Translations under genes and position numbers: made by a program
Notes under the pieces: generated by a model
The model's database searches: none
Told to the model about the DNA's origin: nothing
Seen by the model: the letters and a program-made list of their open reading frames with translations, nothing else
Shown here: in pieces, positions 52,604 through 61,889 of the stretch
Layout: each line of letters starts with the position of its first letter
Position numbering within the stretch: position 1 is the first letter of the stretch
Assembly: GCF_010669305.1 (NCBI RefSeq)
Contig: NZ_CP048649.1
Location: 2,914,001-2,978,000, forward strand
Direction of reading: 5' to 3'
Origin: Aminipila butyrica
GTDB taxonomy: Bacteria > Bacillota > Clostridia > Peptostreptococcales > Anaerovoracaceae
DNA: 64,000 nt

Positions 52604-53839
52604 ATGAGGAAGTTATCATTATTATTAGTATTGATTTTGGTCGTTTCAGCGGCCCTTGTCGGCTGCGGTTCCAAGGGATCGGACGGCGATGGGTCCACAG
52701 GTGTTACGGGAGTGACCATCACCGGAGACGTCATCAAAGTCGGCGTGTTCGAACCTACTACCGGTGAGAATGGCGGCGGCGGTATGCAGGAAGTCCTGGG
52801 TGCCCGCTACGCCAACCAGTTGATGCCGACCGTAGATATCAACGGCACTACTTATAAGATTCAATTAGAGGAAGTAGACAACCAGTCGGATAAGGCTGCT
52901 GCGGTTACTGCTGCTCAGTCCCTGATTAGTAAAGGGGTTGTCGCTGTTATCGGTTCCTACGGTTCTGGCGTATCTATCGCTGCCGGAGATACCTTTGCAG
53001 GAGCTGGCGTTCCGGCCATAGGTGCTTCTTGCACCAACCCACAGGTAACTTTAGGAAATGATTTCTACTTTAGAGCCTGCTTCCTGGACCCATTCCAGGG
53101 TACGGTTATGGCTTCTTATGCTACTGATTCGAAATATAAGACTGCCGCTGTAATCAGTCAGAATGGCGACGACTATTCCACAGGCCTGGCTGGCTATTTC
53201 AAGCAAGCGTTTGAAGCACAGGGAGGCACAATCGTTGCCGACGAAACGTACCAGACTAATGAATCAGACTTCAATGCAATCCTGACAAAGATTAAGTCCG
53301 CAAATCCAGACTGCATCTTTATCCCATCATCCATCAATACGGCTACGCTGATTCTGCCGCAGGTGGCTTCAAACGGAATTACCGCGCAGGTACTGGCTGG
53401 CGACACGTGGGAAAATGCAGCCATCATCTCTAAGGATGCCGTAGGTGTGGCACTGTCCACCTTCTTTGATGAAAACGATGTCAGCAATCCAGTTTCTGCG
53501 GAGTTTGTAAAAGGCTTCAAAGGATACTTGAACTCAGATCCGAAGAATATTACTTACAACGCTAACAGTGACACCGTAGCTGCAGTATCTGCGCTGGGCT
53601 ATGATTGTTACACTGCTATTTACGAAGCGTTGAAGAGCCTGGACGGTACCGAAGGTGATTTGACTTCCGTAGCCATCCGCGATGCGCTGACGAAGGTAAG
53701 CTTTGACGGAGTAACAGGACACATTGCTTTCGATGAAAACGGGGATGCCATTAAGGATACCGCTTACATCAAGACAATAGACCAAGAGTCCTTGACCAGT
53801 AAGGAATTCAAGTTTGTTAAAACCCAGACAGTGAAATAA
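52604..53839 (+). CDS. livJ: branched-chain amino acid ABC transporter binding lipoprotein
   Basis: The 411-residue protein has a lipoprotein signal ending LVGC (Cys21). A type I periplasmic-binding fold of the LivJ family follows (VIKVGVFEPTTGENG, AVIGSYGSGVSIAAGDTFAGAGVP cited in part, DFNAILTKIKSANPDCIFIPS). It captures leucine, isoleucine or valine, or a related amino acid, and hands it to LivHM. GAGGAGG lies before the ATG. It is first in a five-gene liv operon in the standard order. Confidence 0.93.
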   Translation: MRKLSLLLVLILVVSAALVGCGSKGSDGDGSTGVTGVTITGDVIKVGVFEPTTGENGGGGMQEVLGARYANQLMPTVDINGTTYKIQLEEVDNQSDKAAAVTAAQSLISKGVVAVIGSYGSGVSIAAGDTFAGAGVPAIGASCTNPQVTLGNDFYFRACFLDPFQGTVMASYATDSKYKTAAVISQNGDDYSTGLAGYFKQAFEAQGGTIVADETYQTNESDFNAILTKIKSANPDCIFIPSSINTATLILPQVASNGITAQVLAGDTWENAAIISKDAVGVALSTFFDENDVSNPVSAEFVKGFKGYLNSDPKNITYNANSDTVAAVSALGYDCYTAIYEALKSLDGTEGDLTSVAIRDALTKVSFDGVTGHIAFDENGDAIKDTAYIKTIDQESLTSKEFKFVKTQTVK

Positions 53840-53963
53840 TGGATTATTTCCAATTTCAGTTGTAGCTTTTTTCACAAAAATTAATCTGACAAAACAAATG
53901 CGGCAGGGAGGCAGAAGCGTGTCTTCCACCGCTTTGTTTCTTTATTAGGAGGCTTTTAAAACC

Positions 53964-54851
53964 ATGACAGCAACAGCTTTTTTTTCATACTGCCTAGCGG
54001 GGCTATCCATTGGCAGTATCTATGCGCTGATTGCCATCGGCTATACCATGGTGTATGGAATACTCAGGCTCATCAATTTTGCTCACGGAGATATATTTAT
54101 GATGGCCGCATACTTCATGATTTTTGCTATGGTAGATCATAACATTCCTTGGTACATATCCATGGTTATCATGATCGTCAGCACCGTACTTTTAGGGGTG
54201 GTCATCGAAAAACTGGCCTATAAACCTCTGCGAAGCGCCCCGAGAATGTCTATTATGATCTCGGCTATCGGCGTTTCCTATCTGCTTCAAAATCTAGCTA
54301 CGTACCTGTTTTCCGCTTTGCCGAAGCAGTACCCATCTATTCCGATTTTGAACCAGACTATCACCTTGGGTAGTGTTTCCACCTCCCTGGTAACCTTTAT
54401 CACACCGATTATCACCATCATCTTTGTTGTGCTGTTGATGCTTCTAATCAAATATACCAAGATTGGTATGGCCATGCGAGCCGTATCCAAGGATTTTGAA
54501 GCAGCACAATTGATGGGTATTAAAATCAACAGTGTTATCAGCTTTACCTTTATCATCGGCTGTTTTCTAGCCGCATTAGGTTCCATGCTGTATTTTACAC
54601 CGAGACCATCCGTTTTCCCTTTGGCGGGTTCCCTGCCAGGCCTCAAGTGCTTCATCGCAGCGGTGTTCGGCGGCATCGGCAGTATCCCGGGAGCTGTTGT
54701 GGGCGGCTTCATCATCGGTTTCTCGGAAACCTTTATCAAGGCAGCCGGTTATTCGGAGTTCAGCGATGTGTTTACATTTGTCTTATTGATTGTCGTCCTC
54801 ATGTTCAAACCGACTGGTTTGTTCGGTGAAAATTTAGCAGAGAAGGTGTAA
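53964..54851 (+). CDS. livH: branched-chain amino acid ABC permease LivH
   Basis: The 295-residue protein has eight helices and LivH signatures (GLSIGSIYALIAIGYTMVYGILRLINFAHGD cited in part; AMRAVSKDFEAAQLMGI; AAVFGGIGSIPGAVVGG). AGGAGG stands before the ATG, 124 bases after livJ. The EAA-loop region contacts the LivG/LivF ATPases. It overlaps nothing; livM begins 2 bases after the stop. Confidence 0.94.
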   Translation: MTATAFFSYCLAGLSIGSIYALIAIGYTMVYGILRLINFAHGDIFMMAAYFMIFAMVDHNIPWYISMVIMIVSTVLLGVVIEKLAYKPLRSAPRMSIMISAIGVSYLLQNLATYLFSALPKQYPSIPILNQTITLGSVSTSLVTFITPIITIIFVVLLMLLIKYTKIGMAMRAVSKDFEAAQLMGIKINSVISFTFIIGCFLAALGSMLYFTPRPSVFPLAGSLPGLKCFIAAVFGGIGSIPGAVVGGFIIGFSETFIKAAGYSEFSDVFTFVLLIVVLMFKPTGLFGENLAEKV

Positions 54852-54853
54852 TT

Positions 54854-55930
54854 ATGACAAAAAATCAAAAAAATATTTGCTCTATAATTGCCTTACTGGT
54901 GCTGGCTGGACTGATTTTTTCAGTGAACGAATTTGCTTCTCAGTCTTCCATGCTCCGCACAATTCTGCAATTAGGCGCGATCTATGCCTTAGCCTCCGTA
55001 TCTATGAATCTGCTCAACGGGTTTACCGGACTCTTCTCACTGGGTCAAGCCGGATTTATGGCGATAGGAGCCTATGCTTTTGCTATATTTACCATTCCAG
55101 TCAAGAACAAGCCTATGGTCTATTACCTCTACGGCATATCTGACGGACTGGCTAATGTGGAACTGCCTAGCTGGCTGGGATTAATTCTGGCTGGTCTGAT
55201 AGCTGCCTTGCTGGCAGCCCTCATCGGCGCTCCCGTCCTTCGATTGAAAAGCGACTACTTCGCCATCGCAACTCTGGGTTTTTCAGAAATTGTGCGAATA
55301 CTAGTGGCCAGTTCGCCTTTCAACACCATTACCAACGGTTCCTTGGGCCTGAAGCTCATACCGGGATACAGTTCCTACTACACGCCATTTATTATCGTGT
55401 TCATCTGTATCGTCATTATTGTTCTGCTGATTAAGAGCTCTTATGGACGGGCGTTCAAAGCGATTCGAGAAGATGAAATCGCCGCTGAAGCCATGGGTAT
55501 TAACCTGGCTAAGCATAAACAGCTTTCGTTCATCATCAGTTCCTTCTTCGCCGGGATAGCTGGAGCCCTGCTGGCCATGTACCTGGGTGCCATCACGTCC
55601 ACCACCTTCCCGATTATGTTGACCTACAATATTTTGTTAATTGTCGTTATCGGCGGTATGGGCAGTGTTACAGGAAGTATCATTTCAGCATTTTTAGTAA
55701 CCGCTGCCAAGGAATGGTGGCTGCGGTTCCTGGACCAGACCATGATTATTGCCGGAATCCAAGTTCCTTTCCTCCGGACCGGATTTCGTATGGTGGTCTT
55801 CTCCATCATTCTTATGGTAGTTGTCCTCTTCTGGAGACGTGGGATCATGGGTCAAAAGGAATTTTCCTGGGACGGTATTTACCGGTTCTTTACCCGAAAA
55901 TCCCGCAAAGGAGGTGCTGTCAATGAGTAA
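54854..55930 (+). CDS. livM: branched-chain amino acid ABC permease LivM
   Basis: The 358-residue protein has about ten helices. Signatures are LLNGFTGLFSLGQAGFMAIGAY, LKSDYFAIATLGFSEIVR, GRAFKAIREDEIAAEAMGIN (the EAA-like coupling loop) and VIGGMGSVTGSI. It pairs with LivH to form the channel. The C-terminus is extended and basic (RFFTRKSRKGG). Its stop overlaps the livG start by 8 bases, indicating translational coupling. Confidence 0.94.
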   Translation: MTKNQKNICSIIALLVLAGLIFSVNEFASQSSMLRTILQLGAIYALASVSMNLLNGFTGLFSLGQAGFMAIGAYAFAIFTIPVKNKPMVYYLYGISDGLANVELPSWLGLILAGLIAALLAALIGAPVLRLKSDYFAIATLGFSEIVRILVASSPFNTITNGSLGLKLIPGYSSYYTPFIIVFICIVIIVLLIKSSYGRAFKAIREDEIAAEAMGINLAKHKQLSFIISSFFAGIAGALLAMYLGAITSTTFPIMLTYNILLIVVIGGMGSVTGSIISAFLVTAAKEWWLRFLDQTMIIAGIQVPFLRTGFRMVVFSIILMVVVLFWRRGIMGQKEFSWDGIYRFFTRKSRKGGAVNE

Positions 55931-56762
55931 GGAGAATCTGCTGCGGGTTTCTGATGCCACAATGCAGTTCGGCGGAGTTGTCGCCCTCAACAATCTAGAC
56001 TTAGAGGTTAATAAGGGCGAAATTATCGGTCTCATCGGCCCTAACGGCGCAGGCAAGACTACCGCGTTCAACGTGATTACCGGCGTTTATGCGCCTACCA
56101 ATGGAGAAATCAGCTTCGACGGTGAAGTGATTGCTACCAACTATCCTCATGGTAAGATGAAAACCCTCTATTCCGGCCAAAACGCTGGCAAATATACGAA
56201 AACGGTCATGCCTACACCGGATAAGATTACTAAAAAAGGCATTGCCCGAACATTCCAAAACATTCGCTTATTCAAGGATCTGACGGTGTTTGAAAACGTA
56301 CTTATCGCCAAGCATCTGAACATCAAGGCCAACGTATTCTCTGCCACCTTCCTGCTCAATCGCAAGGAAGAAGCCAGAATGCGGGAAGAAACCATGGAGC
56401 TTCTGCGAATACTGGATTTGGAAAAAAATAAGGATGATATCGCCTGCTCCCTGCCCTACGGCAAGCAGCGCCACCTGGAAATCGCCAGAGCTCTGGCCAC
56501 CAAACCAAAGCTGCTGCTTTTAGACGAACCCGCAGCTGGTATGAACCCACAGGAATCAGACGACTTGATGCGTTTCGTTTCCCGTATCAGAGATGATTTC
56601 CAGTTATCCATTCTCACCATCGAGCACCATATGCAGTTCGTTATGGGTATCTGTGATCGGATTTATGTGCTGGACTACGGTACCTTGATTGCACAAGGTA
56701 TTCCATCAGAAATTCAAAATAACCCGAAGGTTATCGAGGCGTATTTGGGGGTAGACGAATAA
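55923..56762 (+). CDS. livG: branched-chain amino acid ABC ATPase LivG
   Basis: The 279-residue ATPase starts at 55923 with AAAGGAGG upstream; the frame open from 55821 is livM in another frame. Walker A is GPNGAGKTT, the signature region reads CSLPYGKQRHLEIARAL, Walker B LLLLDEPAAGMNPQE and the switch is IEHHM. The long insert after Walker A (KTVMPTPDKITKKGIARTFQN) is typical of LivG. It overlaps livF by one base. Confidence 0.94.
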   Translation: MSKENLLRVSDATMQFGGVVALNNLDLEVNKGEIIGLIGPNGAGKTTAFNVITGVYAPTNGEISFDGEVIATNYPHGKMKTLYSGQNAGKYTKTVMPTPDKITKKGIARTFQNIRLFKDLTVFENVLIAKHLNIKANVFSATFLLNRKEEARMREETMELLRILDLEKNKDDIACSLPYGKQRHLEIARALATKPKLLLLDEPAAGMNPQESDDLMRFVSRIRDDFQLSILTIEHHMQFVMGICDRIYVLDYGTLIAQGIPSEIQNNPKVIEAYLGVDE

Positions 56763-57466
56763 TGTTAAAAATAGAAAATTTACATGTGTTTTATGGCGGT
56801 ATTCACGCCCTCCGAGGCATCAGTCTAGAAGTTCCCGATAAAAAGATTATCTCCCTCATAGGGGCCAATGGTGCCGGCAAAAGTACCACCTTGAAAGCCA
56901 TCATGGGCCTGGTAAACCGGGCGGAAGGCTCTGTCTCCTTCAACGATAAAAATATCACCACCATGCAGACCAAGGACATCGTAGGCAGCGGCATCGTGCT
57001 CTGTCCCGAAGGCCGACGGGTCTTCCCAGACTTGACGATTGCCGAAAATCTTACCTTAGGTGCCTACCTGCGCAAAGATAAGGACCAGATTAAAAAGGAT
57101 CGTCAATGGGTATATGAGCTGTTTCCCCGGCTTTTGGAGCGGGAATGGCAGCTGGCGGGCACCCTTTCTGGCGGTGAGCAGCAAATGCTGGCCGTCGGCC
57201 GGGCAATTATGAGCAAGCCAAAACTCCTCATGCTGGATGAACCTTCTTTGGGGCTGGCCCCTCTGGTAGTTAAGGATATCTTTTCTATCATCCGTCAGAT
57301 TAACGCTGCTGGTGTCAACATCTTGCTTATTGAGCAAAACGCGAAAGCCGCACTGGAGATTGCCGACTACGCATACGTCATGGAGACCGGCAGCATCACC
57401 TTGGCTGGAACAGGCAAAGAGCTGTTGGCCAGCGATGCTGTGAAAAAAGCATATTTGGGCGAATAA
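56762..57466 (+). CDS. livF: branched-chain amino acid ABC ATPase LivF
   Basis: The 234-residue ATPase has Walker A GANGAGKST, LCPEGRRVFPDLTIAENL (a LivF hallmark), signature GTLSGGEQQMLAVGRA, Walker B LLMLDEPSLGLAP and switch IEQNA. It closes the liv operon; the stop of livG and its start share a base. A strong terminator lies 67 bases downstream. Confidence 0.95.
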   Translation: MLKIENLHVFYGGIHALRGISLEVPDKKIISLIGANGAGKSTTLKAIMGLVNRAEGSVSFNDKNITTMQTKDIVGSGIVLCPEGRRVFPDLTIAENLTLGAYLRKDKDQIKKDRQWVYELFPRLLEREWQLAGTLSGGEQQMLAVGRAIMSKPKLLMLDEPSLGLAPLVVKDIFSIIRQINAAGVNILLIEQNAKAALEIADYAYVMETGSITLAGTGKELLASDAVKKAYLGE

Positions 57467-57532
57467 ACGATTTGCTCATTACCATGGAGCCAGGCAAGCC
57501 TGTCTGGCACATTCTCTCAATATTCTTATTCA

Positions 57533-57567
57533 AAATACCAACCGAAAAAATCGGTTGGTATTTTTTT
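57533..57567 (+). terminator. terminator of the liv operon
   Basis: AAATACCAACCGA (57533-57545) pairs with TCGGTTGGTATTT (57551-57563) around five A residues, with a T7 run. Confidence 0.92.
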
Positions 57568-57699
57568 GTGAAAACTGGCATGAACTTATGTAAAAAAGCA
57601 TTTGATATGGTAGAATACGCTTATAAAAGCTTTGGGCTTGAGATTTTACTTGATTTATTTCATCCTACTATAAATTCACCGAAACAGGAGGATATCTGT

Positions 57700-58716
57700 A
57701 TGGACGATTACCACAAGCTGACGACAAAGGCCGAGGAACTGAAACAGACATTAAGCAAAGAAAACGACAGGGATCCAGAAGGGATAACAGACATGCAACG
57801 GGCTTCTGCCGCAGAGGGAACAGCTTCAAATGCAGACGTGACAGGGACACCGAAGGAGCATCCACTGCGGAAAGGCATTTCCTATATCTTAGCCTCTTCT
57901 CTCGGGTTTAGCATTATCCCCATTCTAGCCTCCTTAGGCTTCTCGGCTAACGCTTCACCTGTTACCATGCTATTTTACCGGTTTCTCATTGCTGGAATCG
58001 TGTTTTTTACTTACTGCTTTATTCGGCAGCGATCATTTCTGCGGCAGAGCCGAAAAAATACAGTCCAGCTGGTAACGGCAGCAATCATCTACTCCATTCA
58101 GTGCATCTTATTTTTTTCCGCCTTTCAATACATACCGGCAGCCTTAGGGGAAGTAATTTTTTATATCTACCCTGTCTTCGTAGCTGCCTTATCCGTTCTC
58201 TTTCTTAAAGAACGGATGACCCGATACCGAGTTGTGGGCATTCTTACAGCATTACTGGGCATTTTCGTGGTCTTATATGCCCCAGCAGGCGGCTTGCACC
58301 TAAGAGGTGTGCTGCTGGTGTTGCTGGCCGCACTGGCCAGTTCCTGCTATTTTATCTTTAATAAGAAGTTCACCTCGGAAATCAGTGCTCCTGTGCTGAT
58401 GACCTATGTATGCTTTACTTGCAGCTTTCTTTATCTGATCTACAGCTTGTTCACTGGAGAATTTACCGTACCTACGGAAGGAAAGGTCTGGCTGTATATC
58501 TTGCTGCTGGCGCTCTGGTCCACTTGCGTCGGCCTCTTCTGTCTGATGCAGGGGCTTAAACTGCTCAGTGCGGGGATCGTCTCTCTGCTCAGCCTCGCAG
58601 AACCCATCTTCACCATCCTGCTTTCGTTCTTGATTTTTGGCACAGCCCTGACACCTTCTCAGCTGCTGGGCTCCGGATTAGTCCTCGTTGCCATTTATAT
58701 CTATGAAAAGAATTAA
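57700..58716 (+). CDS. DMT-superfamily EamA transporter with long N-terminal extension
   Basis: The 338-residue protein starts at 57700 with AGGAGG 8 bases upstream; the frame open back to 57472 crosses the liv terminator and is not coding. The first 55 residues are hydrophilic (Lys/Glu/Asp/Ser-rich) and unlike usual EamA proteins. Ten helices in two EamA repeats follow (LASSLGFSIIPILASLGFSA, YRFLIAGIVFFTYCF, IYPVFVAALSVLFLKER). It is likely an exporter of a metabolite or amino acid. It stands alone between terminators. Confidence 0.88.
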   Translation: MDDYHKLTTKAEELKQTLSKENDRDPEGITDMQRASAAEGTASNADVTGTPKEHPLRKGISYILASSLGFSIIPILASLGFSANASPVTMLFYRFLIAGIVFFTYCFIRQRSFLRQSRKNTVQLVTAAIIYSIQCILFFSAFQYIPAALGEVIFYIYPVFVAALSVLFLKERMTRYRVVGILTALLGIFVVLYAPAGGLHLRGVLLVLLAALASSCYFIFNKKFTSEISAPVLMTYVCFTCSFLYLIYSLFTGEFTVPTEGKVWLYILLLALWSTCVGLFCLMQGLKLLSAGIVSLLSLAEPIFTILLSFLIFGTALTPSQLLGSGLVLVAIYIYEKN

Positions 58717-58762
58717 ACGCTTCATTCTGTCCTATCGACGTCTAGGCTATGCTCTATATAAG

Positions 58763-58808
58763 AAAAGACGAGCTCTTCTCTTCCTACCGAGAACTCGTCT
58801 TTTTGTTT
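58763..58808. terminator. terminator after the second DMT gene
   Basis: AAAAGACGAG...TCTC pairs with GAGA...CTCGTCTTTT with a C-C mismatch; T runs follow. It may also serve the convergent phosphohexomutase gene. Confidence 0.8.
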
Positions 58809-58881
58809 TAAGTACTTTATCATATTTGATAAGAAAAGGTTGCCTCCATTTCAAGCAATCGAACGTTACCCCTTCCAGATA

Positions 58882-60486
58882 CTACAGCTTGCTGATATCC
58901 AACTGCTCATAGGCTGCCAGAAACGGCCTTAGCTTCTCCGCAATCTGCTTACAGCCCCCCGGCTGATTCGATTCAATGTTCAAAGGCATAATCGGATCAT
59001 GAAGGGATTTCCGCAGCAGACACCAGCCGTCTCCGTGGCTTTGGTTGAAATTAATGCGCACACCTTCATAGTTCGGTTCCACCAGACTCATGCCGCAGTG
59101 GCAAAGAACACAGCTCCCTTCTTCCACCGCCTCAATTTCTCCATCAGCCTTGCGCTGGGCACAGTCTGACATAGAAGACCATTGGCGCAGCTCCTGCAAA
59201 ATCCGATCTCCGTATGGACCGAAATCCTCACACGTAATAGGCAGCCGTATCTCTATGGCCTCAACTGGCTCTTCCAGCCGATTAATCAAGCTATCTAACG
59301 TTTTCCCCTCAGCAGCCAGTTGCGCTGCCTTGATGACAATCTTGGTAGCCAAATAGGCTCCATCATCTAAGAAATGGTTTTCTTTTAAAGCGGCATGGCC
59401 CGACGTCTCGATAGCTAGCTGGCTATCGATTCCTTCCTCATTGAGCCGGACAGCTTCATTAATTACGTTCTTGTATCCCCGCTTAAACCGCTTGTGTTTC
59501 AGCCCCAGCTCTTGTTCCAGAAAGACTGTCAGCTGATCACTGGTAATACTATCCGTGACCACCGTCGTCCCCGGATAGGTTTCTGCTACCAGCGCAGCAG
59601 CCATGGCAACAATACCATTTCGACTGATTTCCCGTCCCTGGTGATCCACCGCAGAGGAGCGGTCTACATCCGTGTCAAAAATCAGCCCCAAGTCGGACTG
59701 AGTCTCCAGCACCTGCTGGGAGATGGCGGCCATGGCGGCTTTGTCCTCCGGATTCGGTGCATGGTTAGGAAAGGTGCCGTCCGGCTCTAAAAACTGGCTG
59801 GCGGAAATATCTGCCCCCAGAGGAGCCAGGACCTGCTTGGCATAGAAGCCACCACCGCCGTTGCCGGCATCTACAACAATTTTCAGCCCTTTTAAAGGCT
59901 TTTCATAATCTAGACAGCTATTTACCCCCGCCTTGATTTTGTCCCGCAGAAATCGGCTGTAAACGCCCATGAGCCCTTGTTCTGACCGCTTCCAATCCTG
60001 CTCCGCCACCGGATCTCCCAAGGCTGCCAAGAACGCTTCCCCCTCCGCCCAGGCAATAATTTTCCCGATATCGTTCTTGTCCAAGCCGCCACCCCGATGA
60101 AAGTATTTAAATCCATTGCGGTTAAAAGGCAGGTGACTGGCAGTTATCATAATCGCCCCATGACAGGCAAACTCGGGAAAAACCGTGCTCATAAACATCG
60201 CCGGTGTAGAAGCCAGGCCGCAAGGTATCACCGTAGCCCCATGACGAGCTAGGCCTCGGATTACTGCTTCCAGCAGCATCTCTCCGGATATCCGAGGATC
60301 CCGTCCCACTGCCACCTTTAACTCACCGGGCTTCTTCCCCGTCTTTTCAGAAAGCCACAGCAGAAAGGCTGCCGACAGACGTTCCGCCTCTTCCGCCCCC
60401 AGATTAGGTACTTCTCCCGCTATTCCCTCCAGCGCAATGCCTCGAATGTCACTCCCATTTTGCAGCTTTTTATAATCACGTTTCAT
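58882..60486 (-). CDS. phosphomannomutase/phosphoglucomutase
   Basis: The 534-residue alpha-D-phosphohexomutase has catalytic Ser117 in TASHLPFNRNG and the Mg-binding loop DTDVDR (Asp271, Asp273, Asp275). The sugar-binding loop is ETSGHAALKENHFLDDGAY, and a C-terminal phosphate-binding domain with NFNQSHGDGWCLLRKSLHDP (cited in part) follows. It interconverts hexose-1- and -6-phosphates for wall and glycan precursors. It is about 75 residues longer than the 455-460-residue bacterial PMM/PGM, closer to plant/protist-like forms also found in Clostridia. AAGGAG precedes the ATG. Confidence 0.9.
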   Translation of the reverse strand: MKRDYKKLQNGSDIRGIALEGIAGEVPNLGAEEAERLSAAFLLWLSEKTGKKPGELKVAVGRDPRISGEMLLEAVIRGLARHGATVIPCGLASTPAMFMSTVFPEFACHGAIMITASHLPFNRNGFKYFHRGGGLDKNDIGKIIAWAEGEAFLAALGDPVAEQDWKRSEQGLMGVYSRFLRDKIKAGVNSCLDYEKPLKGLKIVVDAGNGGGGFYAKQVLAPLGADISASQFLEPDGTFPNHAPNPEDKAAMAAISQQVLETQSDLGLIFDTDVDRSSAVDHQGREISRNGIVAMAAALVAETYPGTTVVTDSITSDQLTVFLEQELGLKHKRFKRGYKNVINEAVRLNEEGIDSQLAIETSGHAALKENHFLDDGAYLATKIVIKAAQLAAEGKTLDSLINRLEEPVEAIEIRLPITCEDFGPYGDRILQELRQWSSMSDCAQRKADGEIEAVEEGSCVLCHCGMSLVEPNYEGVRINFNQSHGDGWCLLRKSLHDPIMPLNIESNQPGGCKQIAEKLRPFLAAYEQLDISKL

Positions 60487-60608
60487 TCAACCTTCTCCTT
60501 TTCAATTCATAGAGTTCATTATAACATTCCCCACAAGGCTGCGCAAGGTAGCCCCAGGGGGATTTAAGCTGATTATCAATTTGACTGATTGGAACGCAAA
60601 AAATATTT

Positions 60609-60668
60609 AGTCAAGTACTTGACATCATTGCAAATTCGTAGTATTCTAATTTCAGTCAGGTACTTTAC
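60609..60668 (+). promoter_or_regulatory. promoter flanked by two MarR-type operator copies
   Basis: TTGACA (60619-60624) and TATTCT (60642-60647) are 17 bases apart. AGTCAAGTACTTGAC (60609-60623) covers the -35, and AGTCAGGTACTTTAC (60654-60668) lies downstream of the -10. The first contains the perfect palindrome TCAAGTACTTGA. Two matching dyads around a promoter are a strong sign of autoregulation by the MarR protein. Confidence 0.75.
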
Positions 60669-60694
60669 TAAAATGTTTTAAAGGAGAAAACTCT

Positions 60695-61441
60695 ATGAAT
60701 ACAATAAAAGAAACGATTGATGAACAACTGCAACAGTTGCAAATGCTAATGCACCGCACTTGGTTCAGCCACTTCGCCGGTGCAGGAAAATCCCGCAACC
60801 CCCACCGAGGACAAGGACGGATATTGGCACTCCTCAAATTAAAGCCTCAAATTAGTCAGAAAGAGTTGACCTATTTACTGAACATGAGCAAGCAAGCTGT
60901 CGCTGAGTTGATTGCTAAGCTGGAAAGAAACGGATATATCACCCGTGAACCTTCCGAAGAAGATAAACGTGTTATGACTATCCGGTTGACAGAAGAAGGC
61001 GCGAAAGCTGCTGATCATGTAGATGACGCCGCCTCTGAGACGGTGAAGATTCTAGACTGCTTCAATGAGGAAGAGCTAATCACTTTCAGCGAATATCTGG
61101 GGCGCATTATCCAACAGTATGAAGAACAATTCCCGGATGAAGACTTTGAACAACGGCGGCGGCACATAGAAGCGTTCATGGCGCTTCACGGCGGCGGTTT
61201 CAGGCATGGATGCAAGTCCGATTTTGACGGGCAGGAACATGAACATGAGCACAGACACAGACAAGAGCATAGGCATGGGCATGGATTCGGACACGGACAC
61301 AAACACGGTTTTGACCGGCACGGCCATGACAACTGCGAAGATTTCAAGGGGTGCGGACATCATCATGAGAAAACGGAGGAATCCCCTGCTGAGAAAAAAC
61401 AATCGGATGAGGAGCATGAAAACCGATGCAAGAACACATGA
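60695..61441 (+). CDS. MarR-family regulator with histidine-rich metal-binding tail
   Basis: The 248-residue protein has a normal MarR winged-helix core (residues 1-155; QKELTYLLNMSKQAVAELIAKLE, EEDKRVMTIRLTEEG). A tail of about 90 residues packed with His, Asp, Glu and Gly follows (HEHEHRHRQEHRHGHGFGHG, HGHDNCEDFKGCGHHHE). MarR proteins are normally about 150 residues. The tail probably binds Ni, Zn, Cu or Co and makes DNA binding metal-responsive, or stores metal. The next gene, a DtxR/MntR-like regulator, overlaps its 3' end. AAGGAG precedes the ATG. Confidence 0.88.
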   Translation: MNTIKETIDEQLQQLQMLMHRTWFSHFAGAGKSRNPHRGQGRILALLKLKPQISQKELTYLLNMSKQAVAELIAKLERNGYITREPSEEDKRVMTIRLTEEGAKAADHVDDAASETVKILDCFNEEELITFSEYLGRIIQQYEEQFPDEDFEQRRRHIEAFMALHGGGFRHGCKSDFDGQEHEHEHRHRQEHRHGHGFGHGHKHGFDRHGHDNCEDFKGCGHHHEKTEESPAEKKQSDEEHENRCKNT

Positions 61442-61827
61442 AAGTACGCGAATCTGCGGAAAATTACTTAAAGACAATCCTGCTATTGCAAAGTGAACTT
61501 GGCGAAGTTCGTTCAATTGATGTGGCCAATGCTCTTGGCGTATCCAAGCCTAGTGTCAGCAATGCCATCAAAAAACTTCGCCGGGAAGGACTTGTGGTCA
61601 TGGCAGAAAACTACAATCTCTTGCTGACAGAAGATGGCTTTAAATATGCTACTACTATATTTGAGCGTCATCAAATCATCGAAAAGTTTTTAACAGACAA
61701 TCTTGGAATTGATAGAAAAACTGCGCATAAAGATTCCTGCCACATGGAGCATCTCTTAAGTCCGGAGACTTTGAGCAAAATTAAGGAAAATTACGAAGGA
61801 AATAAAATGGGTGCATCGCCGCTTTGA
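61426..61827 (+). CDS. DtxR/MntR-family metal-dependent regulator
   Basis: The 133-residue protein has the DtxR-type winged helix (SAENYLKTILLLQSELGEVRS cited in part; VSKPSVSNAIKKLRREGLV). The dimerisation/metal-binding domain contains KDSCHMEHLLSPET with the conserved Cys, Glu and His ligands. It lacks the C-terminal SH3 domain, as in MntR. The start at 61426 overlaps the marR gene by 16 bases (GAGGAG 11 bases upstream); an ATG at 61438 giving an ATGA overlap is equally possible. The pair suggests control of a metal-uptake or efflux system located elsewhere. Confidence 0.88.
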   Translation: MQEHMKVRESAENYLKTILLLQSELGEVRSIDVANALGVSKPSVSNAIKKLRREGLVVMAENYNLLLTEDGFKYATTIFERHQIIEKFLTDNLGIDRKTAHKDSCHMEHLLSPETLSKIKENYEGNKMGASPL

Positions 61828-61844
61828 CGATGCACCCATTTTTT
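61807..61844 (+). terminator. terminator of the marR-dtxR operon
   Basis: ATGGGTGCATCG (61807-61818) pairs with CGATGCACCCAT (61828-61839), then a T run. The left arm encodes the last residues of the DtxR-like protein. Confidence 0.92.
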
Positions 61845-61889
61845 GCTATTTATAATTAAACCCCTTTATTTACGTCCGATCCCCTGTTT

